The notes: generated from the sequence alone by a model not told the origin. DNA of 64,000 nt from Vitreoscilla massiliensis (GCF_001457815.1 NZ_LN898219.1:375166-439165), one strand, 5' to 3'; counted from the first letter of the stretch, positions 32,551 to 42,381 are shown. A program made the numbers and translations.

Positions 32551-33882
32551 TTAATGTTCATCGCTGAGATTTTTGCCCTTGGTTTCAGGCAGCATAAAAA
32601 ACAAAATGAGGAAGCAGAAAGTGGACACGCCGATTAAATACCAAGCTGGCACGTTGGGATTACCAGTGTATTGAATCAACAAAGCGGCAATAAAAGGGCC
32701 AGGGCCGGCCAAGACGGCTGAAGCGATATTGTGACCCAGCGCCGCACCGGTGGAGCGAATAGAAGCGGGAAACACTTCCACCAGCAACACCACATTCAAT
32801 ACCGCCGACATGCACACGAAAAAGCCCAATAAGATGGAGGCGAGCACGATGAGCACGCTGTTGCCCGTGTTCCACATCAAGAAGATGGGGTAAGCACTGA
32901 CGATTAAACCGGCGGCGGTGAACAATACCGGCTTGCGGCGGCCCACTTTGTCGATGAGCAAACCGACAAACGGGTGCATAAAGCAATACACCAACAAGGC
33001 CAAGCTGCACAGCCACAAGGCGGAGATTTTCGGCAAGTGCACCACGGTGACCAAATGGGTGTTGGCATAGGTAATGAAGTAATACAAAGACACGCCAAAT
33101 AAGGCCGAGAATGCAAAGGCAATGATGAAAGACGAGCGCTTTTTGGCAAAACTGATGGGCGCGATGGCATTGCTGGCTTTTTTGGCTTGTAGCTCGTGGT
33201 ATACCGGTGTGTCGTCCAAGCGGCGGCGGATGAATACCGCCAAAAACGTCATGAATATCGACAACACAAACGGAATGCGCCAACCCCAAGCGATTACTTG
33301 TTCCTCGCTCAAACCGGAATTGATGGCGGCGGCAGTGGCCGTGCCGGCCAAAAATGCGATGCCGGCGGTGCAGGTAATCAAACTGGCCGCCCGTGCCCGT
33401 CTGTCATCGTCGGCGCTTTCGATTAAGAAGATGCCGGCACTAGACCATTCTCCACCGACCATCATGCCTTGTAAAAAACGTAACAGAATTAGCACAATGG
33501 GCGCGAGCAGACCCAAGGTGGCATAACCGGGCAATAAGCCCATCAGCGTGGTGAACACGCCCATGCCAAACACCGTGACCATCAACACATATTTGCGCCC
33601 CAATTTGTCGCCCAAAGGCCCTAAGACCAGCGCACCAAACGGTCTGGCCAAGAACCCCACCGCAAACACCGCCAGCGATGACAACAACGAAATACCGGGG
33701 GCATTGGAAGGGAAAAACACCTGCCCGATGACGGCGGCAAAATAGCCGTAAATGGCAAAATCAAACCATTCCATAAAATTGCCTATGCCGACGGCGGCGG
33801 ATTGCTTGAGCGTGAGCTTTTTGGGTTGCTCAGCGCTGGTAAGGATAGGCGGTGGGGTAATGGCATTGCTGTGTAGACTCAT
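32551..33882 (-). CDS. MHS-family (metabolite:H+ symporter) MFS transporter
   Basis: 443 residues. The MHS hallmarks are IGNFMEWFDFAIYGYFA in helix 1, GFLARPFGALVLGPLGDKLGRKYVLMVTV, and FLQGMMVGGEWSSAGIFLIE. These belong to the ProP/KgtP/ShiA group of organic-acid and osmolyte importers. The true start is 33882 (AAGGAG 7 nt upstream); an earlier in-frame extension has no signal. It faces the LysR gene across a 137-bp spacer and is followed by the nitrilase, so it likely brings in the nitrilase substrate or exports its acid. Confidence 0.9.
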   Translation of the reverse strand: MSLHSNAITPPPILTSAEQPKKLTLKQSAAVGIGNFMEWFDFAIYGYFAAVIGQVFFPSNAPGISLLSSLAVFAVGFLARPFGALVLGPLGDKLGRKYVLMVTVFGMGVFTTLMGLLPGYATLGLLAPIVLILLRFLQGMMVGGEWSSAGIFLIESADDDRRARAASLITCTAGIAFLAGTATAAAINSGLSEEQVIAWGWRIPFVLSIFMTFLAVFIRRRLDDTPVYHELQAKKASNAIAPISFAKKRSSFIIAFAFSALFGVSLYYFITYANTHLVTVVHLPKISALWLCSLALLVYCFMHPFVGLLIDKVGRRKPVLFTAAGLIVSAYPIFLMWNTGNSVLIVLASILLGFFVCMSAVLNVVLLVEVFPASIRSTGAALGHNIASAVLAGPGPFIAALLIQYTGNPNVPAWYLIGVSTFCFLILFFMLPETKGKNLSDEH

Positions 33883-34019
33883 TGATTTCTCCTTTGATAT
33901 TATTTTTGTCACTATCAAGTTTTTTAAAAAAATACATTTTTTATTGTTGTTGTTTAAGGGTTTTAAGGCCAAATCGTGCCACAATCAAACGACTAATTTC
34001 GATGGGATACATCACTGAA

Positions 34020-34958
34020 ATGAATATCAGCAAGATAGATTTGAATTTATTGGTGGTCTTTACGGTGTTGATGCGCGAGCGCAGCGTGACCCGTGCGGCC
34101 AAATCGCTGTTTTTGACCCAAAGCGCGGTCAGTGCCTCATTGAAAAAATTGCGCGAGTTATTGCAAGACGAATTGTTTGTGCGCACATCGCATGGCATCA
34201 CGCCAACGGTAAAAGCCATACGCATTGCGCCGGTAATCAAAGACGCGATTAACAGCATCGTCAGCGTGTTAGAAGAATCCAGTGCCCAAGAAACTTACCA
34301 AGCACGGGCGGGTGATGTGTTTAAAATCGGTTTGTCGGATGAGCTGGAATGTTTGATGATTAAAAAGCTGTTGGCGGCCAGCGCCGATTTGCCGATTTCG
34401 TTTGCGTTTTATCCGACCAACAGCCATTTTTGGCACCAAGCGCTGTTGGAACACAATTTGGACATGGTCATTGTATCCAATCCGCAAAACATCAGCTCGC
34501 AACACCAAAGCCATGTGTTGTTTGCGTCTTCTTATTCGTGTGTGTTCGACAATCAAGTGCACCAATTGGCGCACAAAATCACTTTTGCCGAGTATGTGAG
34601 CAAAGAGCATGGACGGGTGGTGTTTGATGGCGGTCGCGCCGGTTTTTTGGACGAGTATTTTGAGGCCGAAGGCTATAAGCGGCAGGTGAAAGCGACGTTT
34701 TTCAATTACTCGACCGCCGTCAATGCCATCATCGGCAGCCCATTGCTGTTGACCATGCCCACTTACGCGGCGCATACCTATGCCGAAAACAATGCCAAAT
34801 TGGCGGTGCATCCGGTGCCGCTGATTTTGGCACCATCGTTTGTGGTGGAAGCGATTTGGGACATCAAAAAGCAAACCCATCCGCGCAACCAATGGCTGCG
34901 CAATTTGGTCGCCAATGTCACCACTGCTACCCGCACCGCACTGCGGGAAAATCAATAA
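34020..34958 (+). CDS. LysR-family regulator divergent from the MHS-nitrilase unit
   Basis: 312 residues. The DNA-binding domain starts KIDLNLLVVFTVLMRERSVTRAAKSLFLTQSAVSASLKKLRELL, the NodD/LeuO-like branch of LysR, then LFVRTSHGITPT. The effector domain follows with a normal length. The start ATG at 34020 matches the family start (MNISKIDLN); an upstream ATG at 34002 is possible. Divergence from the transporter suggests it activates the transporter and nitrilase. Confidence 0.87.
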   Translation: MNISKIDLNLLVVFTVLMRERSVTRAAKSLFLTQSAVSASLKKLRELLQDELFVRTSHGITPTVKAIRIAPVIKDAINSIVSVLEESSAQETYQARAGDVFKIGLSDELECLMIKKLLAASADLPISFAFYPTNSHFWHQALLEHNLDMVIVSNPQNISSQHQSHVLFASSYSCVFDNQVHQLAHKITFAEYVSKEHGRVVFDGGRAGFLDEYFEAEGYKRQVKATFFNYSTAVNAIIGSPLLLTMPTYAAHTYAENNAKLAVHPVPLILAPSFVVEAIWDIKKQTHPRNQWLRNLVANVTTATRTALRENQ

Positions 34959-35293
34959 TCTTGATAATACTGATTGATGACATATGGCTGTGATGGCAGT
35001 GAACGGGTGTCAAAAGGTGTCGTTCAAGCTGTGTTGAATAAGCACTCTGTGATATTGCACGAGTTCACTCGCAATGTGCAGCATACCTATCTAAGCGGCC
35101 TGTAAGCTTGGTTATGGCCATATTGTGGCTCTCAAACCGTCTGATGACAGTTGGTACATCGCCAACATGCTCTTACAGGCCGCATGTGGGTATTGATATG
35201 CTTTATTGGCATTTATAAATCGTTTTATATTCTTTCTTATTTGTTTGGCTTTCTCCTATGATGCTTTTAACAAAACATTACTGGAGTAACACC
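34959..35293. other. Leader of the tau operon with two DUS copies
   Basis: 335 bp without a gene. Two DUS copies face each other at 35093-35107 and 35172-35187 but are 65 bp apart. An AT-rich stretch before tauA (35193-35260) should hold the tau promoter; no CysB/Cbl box can be assigned by eye. Confidence 0.45.
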
Positions 35294-36361
35294 ATGGCCA
35301 CATCGAATTCCAAAAAAATCACTGCCATCGTCGCGGCCTTGGCTGCGGTGGGCATAGGCGCATTCATCATCAGCCAAAATGGCAATGGTAATAATGCCCA
35401 AGCCGCACCAGCCAAAGCGGGCACGGCCTCGGCCAGTACCGCCAATCAAAGCAAAATTGTGGTGGCGTATCAAACCGGTGTCGACCCAACCAAAGTGGCG
35501 CAAGCCAATGGCGATTATGAAGCGGCGACCGGTGCCAATATTGAATGGCGCAAGTTTGACAGCGGTGCCGAAGTGATTGCGGCGGTGACGTCGGGCGATG
35601 TGCCGGTGGGCAATATCGGTTCCAGCCCGTTGGCGGCGGCAGCGAGTCAAAATGTACCGATAGAAGTGTTCTACATTTCCGGCGTCATCGGCCAATCCGA
35701 AGCTTTGGTGGTGAACAACAAAATCGCCAAACCCGAAGACTTAATTGGCAAAAAAGTGGCGGTGCCATTTGTATCGACCACGCATTACAGCCTGTTGTCG
35801 GCCTTAAAGCATTGGAACATCGATGCCAAAAAAGTCGATATCGTCAATTTGCGACCACCCGAAATCACCGCCGCATGGAAACGTGGCGACATTGATGCCG
35901 CGTATGTGTGGGAACCAGCTTTGAGCCAAGCCAAGCAAACCGGCAAGGTATTGGTGAGCAGCGAAGAAGTGGGCAAATGGGGTGCGCCGACTTACGATTT
36001 GTGGATTGTGCGTAAAGACTTTGCCGAGAAAAATCCTGAATTCTTAACCCAGTTTGCCAAAGTCACCGGCAAGCAAGTCGATGCTTACAACCAAGACCCG
36101 AAAACCTATGCGGCCAATGCCGACAATGTCAGCAAAATCGCCAAGCTGACTGGCTCCAAACCTGAAGACGTGGCCTTGTTATTGTCGGGCAATGTCTATC
36201 CGAACTTGGCCGAGCAAGCGCAGATTTTGGGTGGCAGCTTTGCCGCTGATGTGAAGAAAACCGCGACATTCTTGAAAGAGCAGGGCAAGGTCGATGCGGT
36301 CAAAGACAGCTATCAAGACAATGTGACGGCCAAGTTTATCCAAGCGGCGGCGGGCAAATGA
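35294..36361 (+). CDS. tauA: Taurine ABC transporter, substrate-binding protein
   Basis: 355 residues. An N-terminal signal (KKITAIVAALAAVGIGAFII) is followed by a low-complexity Ala/Ser/Gln linker. The binding fold starts IVVAYQTGVDPTKVAQANG and has GNIGSSPLAAAAS, FYISGVIGQSEALVV and PPEITAAWKRGDIDAAYVWEPALS, as in TauA. It binds taurine in the periplasm and delivers it to TauBC. GGAG lies 9 nt before the ATG at 35294. The stop overlaps the tauB start (ATGA). Confidence 0.93.
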   Translation: MATSNSKKITAIVAALAAVGIGAFIISQNGNGNNAQAAPAKAGTASASTANQSKIVVAYQTGVDPTKVAQANGDYEAATGANIEWRKFDSGAEVIAAVTSGDVPVGNIGSSPLAAAASQNVPIEVFYISGVIGQSEALVVNNKIAKPEDLIGKKVAVPFVSTTHYSLLSALKHWNIDAKKVDIVNLRPPEITAAWKRGDIDAAYVWEPALSQAKQTGKVLVSSEEVGKWGAPTYDLWIVRKDFAEKNPEFLTQFAKVTGKQVDAYNQDPKTYAANADNVSKIAKLTGSKPEDVALLLSGNVYPNLAEQAQILGGSFAADVKKTATFLKEQGKVDAVKDSYQDNVTAKFIQAAAGK

Positions 36362-37152
36362 TGTCGGATTTAAGTTTACAACAGGTGTCGGTGCAGTATG
36401 AAGGACAGGCGGCGCCGACGCTGCAAAACATTTCGTTGAACATCCCCCACGATGGCATTACCGTGATCTTGGGGCCATCGGGTTGCGGCAAGACCACCTT
36501 ATTGAATGTGTTGGCCGGTTTCGTGCCCATCAATGCCGGTGAGGTGCGTGATGGGGACAAATACATCAACGCACCCGCCGCCGACCGCACGGTGGTGTTT
36601 CAAGACGATGCGCTGATGCCGTGGCTGAATGTGCAAGAAAATGTCGAACTCGGCCTGAAAATCCAAAACGTGCCAGCGCAACAACGCAGCGCCATTGCCA
36701 AACAGGTGTTGCAACAAGTCAATCTCAGCGGTGCCGAGGAAAAACAGATTTGGGAGTTGTCTGGTGGCATGCGCCAACGGGTGGGCATTGCCCGCGCCTT
36801 GGCGGTGCGCTCTAAATACCTGTTGATGGATGAGCCTTTTGGGGCACTGGATGCGTTCACACGCGAGCAAATGCAAGACTTGGTATTGGATTTGTGGCAA
36901 CAGAATCAAACCGGCTTTTTCCTGATTACCCACGACATAGAAGAAGCCTTGGTATTGGCGACGCAATTGGTGTTGATGGCACCGTTTCCGGGACGCATCA
37001 TCGATGAGATTGAGCCGCCATTCAGCCGCCAACGCCGCGCCGGCAAATCGTTTCGACAAATCAAATCCGATTCTGCCTTCATTGACATGCGCGAGTACTT
37101 GTTCACGCGCTTGAATGCACAAGACCCAGCCTTATACGAGGTGTCGATATGA
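36358..37152 (+). CDS. tauB: Taurine ABC transporter, ATPase
   Basis: 264 residues. Walker A GPSGCGKTT, Q-loop VVFQDDALMPWLNV, signature LSGGMRQR, Walker B YLLMDEPFGALD and H-loop LITHDIEEAL are all complete. The SsuB/TauB-type extension follows. It energises taurine uptake with TauA and TauC. The gene overlaps tauA by 4 bp and tauC by 4 bp. Confidence 0.94.
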   Translation: MMSDLSLQQVSVQYEGQAAPTLQNISLNIPHDGITVILGPSGCGKTTLLNVLAGFVPINAGEVRDGDKYINAPAADRTVVFQDDALMPWLNVQENVELGLKIQNVPAQQRSAIAKQVLQQVNLSGAEEKQIWELSGGMRQRVGIARALAVRSKYLLMDEPFGALDAFTREQMQDLVLDLWQQNQTGFFLITHDIEEALVLATQLVLMAPFPGRIIDEIEPPFSRQRRAGKSFRQIKSDSAFIDMREYLFTRLNAQDPALYEVSI

Positions 37153-37937
37153 GCACACGCACGCCCTTATCCGAGCGCCGCGGCGTGTTGGCCGCCATCA
37201 GCATAGGGTCTTTACTGCTGTTGTGGTGGTTGATTACTGCCTTGCAACTGGTGCCACCGTTGTTTTTGCCCAGCCCCGTGCAAGTGGGGCGCAAATTCAT
37301 CGAGGTCGCAGGGCAAGGCTTTATGGACGCGACACTGTGGCAACACTTGGCCGCCAGTTTGCAACGCATTTTCCTGTCGCTGTTTGCCGCCATCCTCATC
37401 GGCGTGCCTGTCGGTATGGCCATGGGTTTGAATGCGTGGGTGCGCGGCTTGGTTGACCCCTTGGTCGAACTTTACCGGCCGATACCGCCGCTCGCTTACC
37501 TGCCTTTATTGGTGATTTGGTTTGGCATTGGTGAAACCACCAAAGTGTTGTTGATATTCTTGGCCATCTTGGCGCCCATCATCATCGCCACCACCCACGG
37601 CATGACCGTGGCCAATGGCAACCGCATCCGCGCGGTGCGCTCACTCGGGGCCACGCGCGCACAAGTGATCCAAACAGTGATTTTGCCAGCGGCCTTGCCG
37701 AGCATCTTAACTGGCGTGCGCATTGGTTTAGGCGCCGGTTGGTCAACCTTGGTGGCGGCAGAATTGGTCGCGGCCAAACGCGGTTTGGGCTATATGGTGC
37801 AATCGGCAGCGCAGTTTTTGGTCACCGATGTGGTGGTGTTGGGCATCATCGTCATCGCCGTGATTGCGGTATTAATTGAGTTGTCATTGCGTGCGTTGCA
37901 AAAACAATTAACGCCTTGGTATGGCAAGGCCGAATAA
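37149..37937 (+). CDS. tauC: Taurine ABC transporter, permease
   Basis: 262 residues with about six membrane segments. The EAA loop reads VRSLGATRAQVIQTVILPAALPSILTG, the coupling site for TauB, and RPIPPLAYLPLLVIWFGIGE is typical of the SsuC/TauC family. It overlaps tauB by 4 bp (ATGA), and tauD begins 28 bp after it. It is inner-membrane. Confidence 0.94.
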   Translation: MSTRTPLSERRGVLAAISIGSLLLLWWLITALQLVPPLFLPSPVQVGRKFIEVAGQGFMDATLWQHLAASLQRIFLSLFAAILIGVPVGMAMGLNAWVRGLVDPLVELYRPIPPLAYLPLLVIWFGIGETTKVLLIFLAILAPIIIATTHGMTVANGNRIRAVRSLGATRAQVIQTVILPAALPSILTGVRIGLGAGWSTLVAAELVAAKRGLGYMVQSAAQFLVTDVVVLGIIVIAVIAVLIELSLRALQKQLTPWYGKAE

Positions 37938-37965
37938 CAAACAGCATTATTTCAGAGAAAACAAC

Positions 37966-38793
37966 ATGAAAATCGAACGTTTGACCCCAGCCATAGGGGC
38001 TGTCATCAGTGGCATCAATTTGAATGAGACCTTGAATGCCGAGGCGCAACAAGACTTACAGGCCGCATTGGTCGAGCACCAAGTGCTGTTTTTGCGCCAA
38101 CAATTTTTAGAAGCCGAGCAACAGCGCGACATCGCCCAATTGTTCGGCGATTTGCACATCCACCCGATTTACCCTGCGCATGAGCGCGTGGCCGAGGTGA
38201 TGGTGCTGGACAGCCACAAACAAGACTTGCGCGACAATGAATTGTGGCATACCGATGTCACCTTCATCCAAACCCCGCCTTTGGGCTGCGTGTTGAGCGC
38301 GCAGCAAGTGCCCGAGTTCGGTGGCGACACGCTGTGGGCTAGCTCCATCGCCGCTTACGAGGCTTTGTCTGAGCCGTTCAAAGAGTTGTTAGCAGGATTG
38401 AGTGCCAGTCACGACATCCGCAAATCTTTCCCTGCCACGCGTTTCGCACAGACCGAGGCCGATGCGGCACGATTTGAAAAAGCCAAACGCGACCATCCGC
38501 CTGTCAGTCATCCGGTGGTGCGCACCCATCCGGTGTCGGGCAAAAAAGGCCTGTTTGTCAGCGAAGGCTTTACCACCCACATCAATGAATTGTCCGAAGC
38601 CGAGAGCGATGCCTTGCTGCGTTTCTTGTTTGCCCATGCCACCCAGCCGAAATTTCATGTGCGCTGGCATTGGCAAGCGGGTGATGTGGCGATTTGGGAC
38701 AACCGTTCTACCCAACATTTTGCCAATTTTGATTACGGCACTGCTCACCGCATCATGCACCGTGCCACGGTATTGGGTGATAAGCCTGTCTAA
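37966..38793 (+). CDS. tauD: Taurine dioxygenase TauD
   Basis: 275 residues. The iron ligands are His and Asp in LWHTDVTF and the distal His in GTAHRIMHRATV; the latter also supplies the 2-oxoglutarate-binding Arg. The start IERLTPAIGAVISGINL and QVPEFGGDTLWAS are TauD hallmarks. It oxidises taurine with 2-oxoglutarate and oxygen, releasing sulfite and aminoacetaldehyde. The ATG at 37966 is chosen over one at 37921 because it removes an overlap with tauC and fits the family start. A DUS copy is embedded near 38056. The operon ends at a DUS terminator. Confidence 0.94.
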   Translation: MKIERLTPAIGAVISGINLNETLNAEAQQDLQAALVEHQVLFLRQQFLEAEQQRDIAQLFGDLHIHPIYPAHERVAEVMVLDSHKQDLRDNELWHTDVTFIQTPPLGCVLSAQQVPEFGGDTLWASSIAAYEALSEPFKELLAGLSASHDIRKSFPATRFAQTEADAARFEKAKRDHPPVSHPVVRTHPVSGKKGLFVSEGFTTHINELSEAESDALLRFLFAHATQPKFHVRWHWQAGDVAIWDNRSTQHFANFDYGTAHRIMHRATVLGDKPV

Positions 38794-38824
38794 TGTGCTA
38801 CATAAGTTTTACTTATTCATGATT

Positions 38825-38859
38825 AAGCGGCCTGTAAGTTTACAGGCCGCTTTTTTATC
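38825..38859 (+). terminator. DUS-stem rho-independent terminator of tauABCD
   Basis: AAGCGGCCTGTAA-GT-TTACAGGCCGCTT followed by TTTTT. A near-perfect stem-loop built from two DUS copies with a T-run, the clearest case in the window of a DUS pair serving as terminator. Confidence 0.92.
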
Positions 38860-39296
38860 GTGTGTGTGCCGCATGTTGATGCAATACTCTGTTGCATGAC
38901 ATGAGTGGGTAATGTGGAAAGCTTTTGTTTATGGTGTGTTCAGCACTTGGATGGTGGTGAGATAAGGAAACGGCTGCTGGCGGTAGTGGTTGGCGCGTAT
39001 TGTAAAGTTGTGTAATTTTGGTCGTGCGCATTTTGCAGATTGTTGTGATGGTAATAAATGCGCTGTTGCAAAGTCTGTGGGCGTGCGTAAAGCCGTGTCG
39101 CTGCATTCATTGCCTCAGTTACGCCCTCCGAAAATACGGCTGGTTTTGTGCGCGCAGGCAAGCTAAATCCTTAATCAATGCCATGCGCATTCATGGGTTC
39201 AGCCTTGCTTGCACAAAATCTTGGCCTTGCGCATATTGCTGACAATCGTGTTGAAACCAAACATAACAACAGCAGTGAGAAACCGAGGAGAAACGC
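38860..39296. other. Gene-free leader before the deacetylase operon
   Basis: About 440 bp with no convincing gene on either strand and no DUS copy. It should contain the promoter of the rightward deacetylase-NhaC operon; a GAGGAG site lies just before its first ATG. Confidence 0.4.
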
Positions 39297-40412
39297 ATGA
39301 ACAAAACAGGATTGGTATGGCATGAACTGTATATGTGGCATGACACGGGCAATTACGCCGGCTTGATGCAGCCGAGCTTGGTGGTGCAGCCCAACATCCA
39401 TTATGAATCGCCAGAACCCAAGCGCCGCATCAAAAATTTGCTCGATGTGACCGGAGTGACCGAGCAATTGACCGCGATTAAGCCACACACCGCCAGCCGT
39501 GAAGATTTGGCGCGCGCGCACTCAGTTGAATATTTGGATCAAGTCGAAGCGATGCGCGGCATCGGTGGCAATGTCGATCCGGAATCGGTATTGGGCAAAT
39601 CATCGGTAGAAATCGCGCAATTGTCGGCCGGCGGCGCGATTGCGGCGGTGGAGGCGGTGGTGTCGGGCAAGGTGCAAAATGCCTATGCCTTAATCCGTCC
39701 ACCTGGCCACCATGCTGAGCCGGATTTGGGTTGTGGCTTTTGCGTGTATGCCAATGCCGCGATTGCCGGCGCACATGCCTTGGATGTGTTGGGCTTGGAG
39801 CGCATCGCGTTTGTCGATTGGGATGTGCACCATGGCAATGGCACTGAGGCGGTGTTTTTAAACGACCCGCGTGCGTTGACGATTTCGCTGCACCAAGACG
39901 GCCTGTATCCTGCCGGTCGCGGTGCGGTTGATGTACACGGCGAAGGCGATGCGGCTGGGCGCAACATCAACATTCCATTGCAGCCGGGCTCAGGCGAGGG
40001 CGCGTATTTGTATGCGTTTGAGCAAATCGTGTTGCCGGCTTTGGCGGCGTTCAAGCCGGATTTGATCATCGTACCATCGGGTTTCGACGCCAGCATAGAA
40101 GACCCATTGGGACGGATGATGTTGCATGCCGACAGCTACCGCAAAATGACCGAATTGTTGATGCAAGCGGCGGACGAATTGTGTTCAGGCCGCTTGGTGA
40201 TGACGCATGAGGGCGGTTACAACCCCAATACCACGCCGTTTTTGGGCTTGGCCGTGATTACCGCCTTGATGGGCGTGGACAATCCGGTGGTCGAGCCGTG
40301 TTTGCAAGGCTTTAAAACCACACCCGGCCAAGACTTACAAGCGTATCAAAAGGCTTGGATTGATGGGCTGTTGGCTGAACTCAAACAAGCACCGCAGTCT
40401 TTATTGGCTTAA
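39297..40412 (+). CDS. Class II histone deacetylase-like amidohydrolase
   Basis: 371 residues of the bacterial HDAC/acetylpolyamine amidohydrolase superfamily. The start GLVWHELYMWHDTGNYAG is typical of bacterial class II HDACs. The active-site His pair is in RPPGHHAEPD, zinc ligands Asp and His in DWDVHHGNGT and Asp in PSGFDASIEDPLG, and the transition-state residue region is THEGGYN (Tyr). It removes acetyl or acyl groups from an amine; in this operon (with an NhaC antiporter and an N-carbamoylputrescine amidase remnant) an acetylated polyamine or related amide is more likely than a protein. GAGGAG precedes the ATG. Confidence 0.9.
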   Translation: MNKTGLVWHELYMWHDTGNYAGLMQPSLVVQPNIHYESPEPKRRIKNLLDVTGVTEQLTAIKPHTASREDLARAHSVEYLDQVEAMRGIGGNVDPESVLGKSSVEIAQLSAGGAIAAVEAVVSGKVQNAYALIRPPGHHAEPDLGCGFCVYANAAIAGAHALDVLGLERIAFVDWDVHHGNGTEAVFLNDPRALTISLHQDGLYPAGRGAVDVHGEGDAAGRNINIPLQPGSGEGAYLYAFEQIVLPALAAFKPDLIIVPSGFDASIEDPLGRMMLHADSYRKMTELLMQAADELCSGRLVMTHEGGYNPNTTPFLGLAVITALMGVDNPVVEPCLQGFKTTPGQDLQAYQKAWIDGLLAELKQAPQSLLA

Positions 40413-40427
40413 GTCAGGAGGCACATT

Positions 40428-41891
40428 ATGTGGTTCCGCAATAAAAACTCCTTGGGCATGCGCAATCAAACCATGCTCATCATCGTCGCGGTGACGGCGG
40501 TATTGGTGGCCGCGTGTTATGCCTTAACCCCTGTGGGTGCCGATGGCAAACGGGTGTTTGGCATGTTTACCTTGGTGCCGGTATTGAGCGTGTTGGTATT
40601 GGCCTTGCTCAGCAAGCGCACCTTAGAGCCTTTGTGTGCTGGTGCGATTATTGGTTTGTTGATGCTAGACGCCAAACCGCTGGCGCTGCTCAATGGCTTG
40701 ATGGGCAGCTCTTTAAAAGTGATGGCCTCGCCGGTAATGGGGTGGATCTTGCTGCTGTCGGCACTGATGGGCGGCCTGATCATGTGGTTGCAAGCCTCGC
40801 GTGCGACCACGGTATTCAGCCAATTGTTGGAACGCCATGTGAAGACCCGACCACAAAGCCTGATGGCGGCGTGGTTCTTGGGTTTGGTCATCTTCATTGA
40901 TGACTATTTGAGCGCATTGACCGTAGGTGCGGCCACGCGCCGTTTGACCGATAAGTTTGGCGTGTCGCGGGCGATGTTGGCCTATATCGCTGCCGCCACG
41001 GCGGCACCGGTGTGTCTGTTGATACCGATTTCGACTTGGGCGATTTATGTGTCGGGTTTGTTGGAATCAAATAAGGTGGTCGCTGCGGGTGAGGGTTTGC
41101 ATTATTACATCAGCGTGATTCCGTACATTTTCTATGCGTGGATTGCGGTGTTGATGGTGCCTTTGGTCGCTTATGGTTTGATACCGATGTCGGCCTCCAT
41201 GCGCCGCTCTGAAGCCGCGGCTGCGGCCAATCCGCCGGTACACCAAGACAGTGAGGGCATGGGTGGCGAAGCGCAGCCGCGCTTGTGGCACTTCTTTTTG
41301 CCCATCGTGGTGATGATCAGCTTGACTTGGTATTTGGGCGACACCTTATTGGGGGTGATGGGCGCGGTCATCGTCACCTTAATCGCTTACCGCATCGCCA
41401 AGCTTGGCAGCGTGCCGGCTTTGTGCGAAAACTTTATGAACGGTGTCAGCAGCATGGTCACGCCGATTGCAATCATTTTTGCCGCCTTTGTGCTGCAAGA
41501 CGTGAATGAGCAATTGGGTTTGGCGCCTTACATCATCGACAGCGTCAAGCCTTTCATCAATGCCGATTTCCTGCCCTTGATTACCTTTGTGTTGCTGGCA
41601 TTTTTGACTTTTACCACCGGTTCGTTCTGGGGCATATACGCAATCTCGATTCCGATCATTGTGCCGTTGGCGCAGGCTTTGGATGCCAATATGGCCTTGA
41701 CGCTGGGCGCATTGATTTCCGCCGGTGGTTTTGGCAGCCATGCCTGTTTCTTTGGCGATGCCACGGTGTTGGCAGCGCGTTCGTGCGAAATCACGCCGTT
41801 GGAACACGCGGTGACACAATTTCGCTTTGCCTTAATCAGCGCCAGTTTGGCCGCCATCTTGTTTGCCATCATGCCATTTGTCAGTGGCTAA
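40428..41891 (+). CDS. NhaC-family Na+/H+ antiporter-like transporter
   Basis: 487 residues, about 11-12 membrane segments. Family marks are FIDDYLSALTVGAATRRLTDKFGVSRAMLAYIAAATAAPVCLLIPISTWAIY and FTTGSFWGIYAISIPIIVPLA, with GSHACFFGDATVLAA near the end. NhaC-like carriers exchange cations and organic solutes (for example malate/lactate or tyrosine/tyramine-like antiport), so here it may move the deacetylase substrate. It begins 15 bp after the deacetylase with a strong GGAGG site. Confidence 0.88.
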   Translation: MWFRNKNSLGMRNQTMLIIVAVTAVLVAACYALTPVGADGKRVFGMFTLVPVLSVLVLALLSKRTLEPLCAGAIIGLLMLDAKPLALLNGLMGSSLKVMASPVMGWILLLSALMGGLIMWLQASRATTVFSQLLERHVKTRPQSLMAAWFLGLVIFIDDYLSALTVGAATRRLTDKFGVSRAMLAYIAAATAAPVCLLIPISTWAIYVSGLLESNKVVAAGEGLHYYISVIPYIFYAWIAVLMVPLVAYGLIPMSASMRRSEAAAAANPPVHQDSEGMGGEAQPRLWHFFLPIVVMISLTWYLGDTLLGVMGAVIVTLIAYRIAKLGSVPALCENFMNGVSSMVTPIAIIFAAFVLQDVNEQLGLAPYIIDSVKPFINADFLPLITFVLLAFLTFTTGSFWGIYAISIPIIVPLAQALDANMALTLGALISAGGFGSHACFFGDATVLAARSCEITPLEHAVTQFRFALISASLAAILFAIMPFVSG

Positions 41892-41903
41892 GAAAGGAAT
41901 CTC

Positions 41904-42361
41904 ATGCGTCCCGTTAAAGTAGCTGCCACCCAAATGAGCGGTGGTTGGGATGTGGCCGCCAACATCGCCAAGGCCGAAGCCTTGGTGCGCGAAGCGGCCG
42001 CACAAGGCGCCAACATCATCTTGTTGCAAGAATTGTTTGAGCGCAATTATTTCTGCCAAAAACAGATTCCTGCGTATTTGGCATTTGCCACACCGATAGC
42101 CGAAAATGCCGCCATCCAGCATTTTCAAGCCTTGGCACCGAGGTGCAAGACGATTTTGACATCACGTTTTACGGTGGCTCGATGATATGCAATCCATTCG
42201 GTGAAATCGTGGCCGAAATGGGCACGGAGGCTGGCGTCATCGTGCATGAGTTTGATTTGGATGCCATCGCCAGCTTGCGCCGTAATTGGGGCGTGTTCCG
42301 CGATCGCCGTCCCGATTTGTACCAGACTTTGTTGAGCAAAGACGGCGCTGTGGGTGCTTAA
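41904..42361 (+). pseudogene. aguB: N-carbamoylputrescine amidase (aguB-like), internal deletion
   Basis: The first 78 codons are a normal AguB-type nitrilase start (VKVAATQMSGGW, Glu in ILLQELFERNYFCQ, ending at QHFQALA). The sequence then jumps, in another frame, to the family C-terminus: GTEVQDDFDITFYGGSMICNPFGEIVAE, then DLDAIASLRRNWGVFRDRRPDLY. About 140 central codons, including the catalytic Lys and Cys, are missing; the junction is near 42128-42135. A functional protein is not possible. The intact gene would have hydrolysed N-carbamoylputrescine to putrescine. It follows NhaC by 12 bp, so a deacetylase-transporter-amidase operon has lost its last step. Confidence 0.88.
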
Positions 42362-42381
42362 AGGATGTGAATAGGGTGATA

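Noticed and set aside
34269..34955. Long open frame antisense to the LysR gene
   Set aside because: The rightward LysR has full family motifs; the antisense frame is a composition shadow.
38860..39296. Small genes in the gap before the deacetylase
   Set aside because: Candidate frames have poor start signals and unnatural composition.
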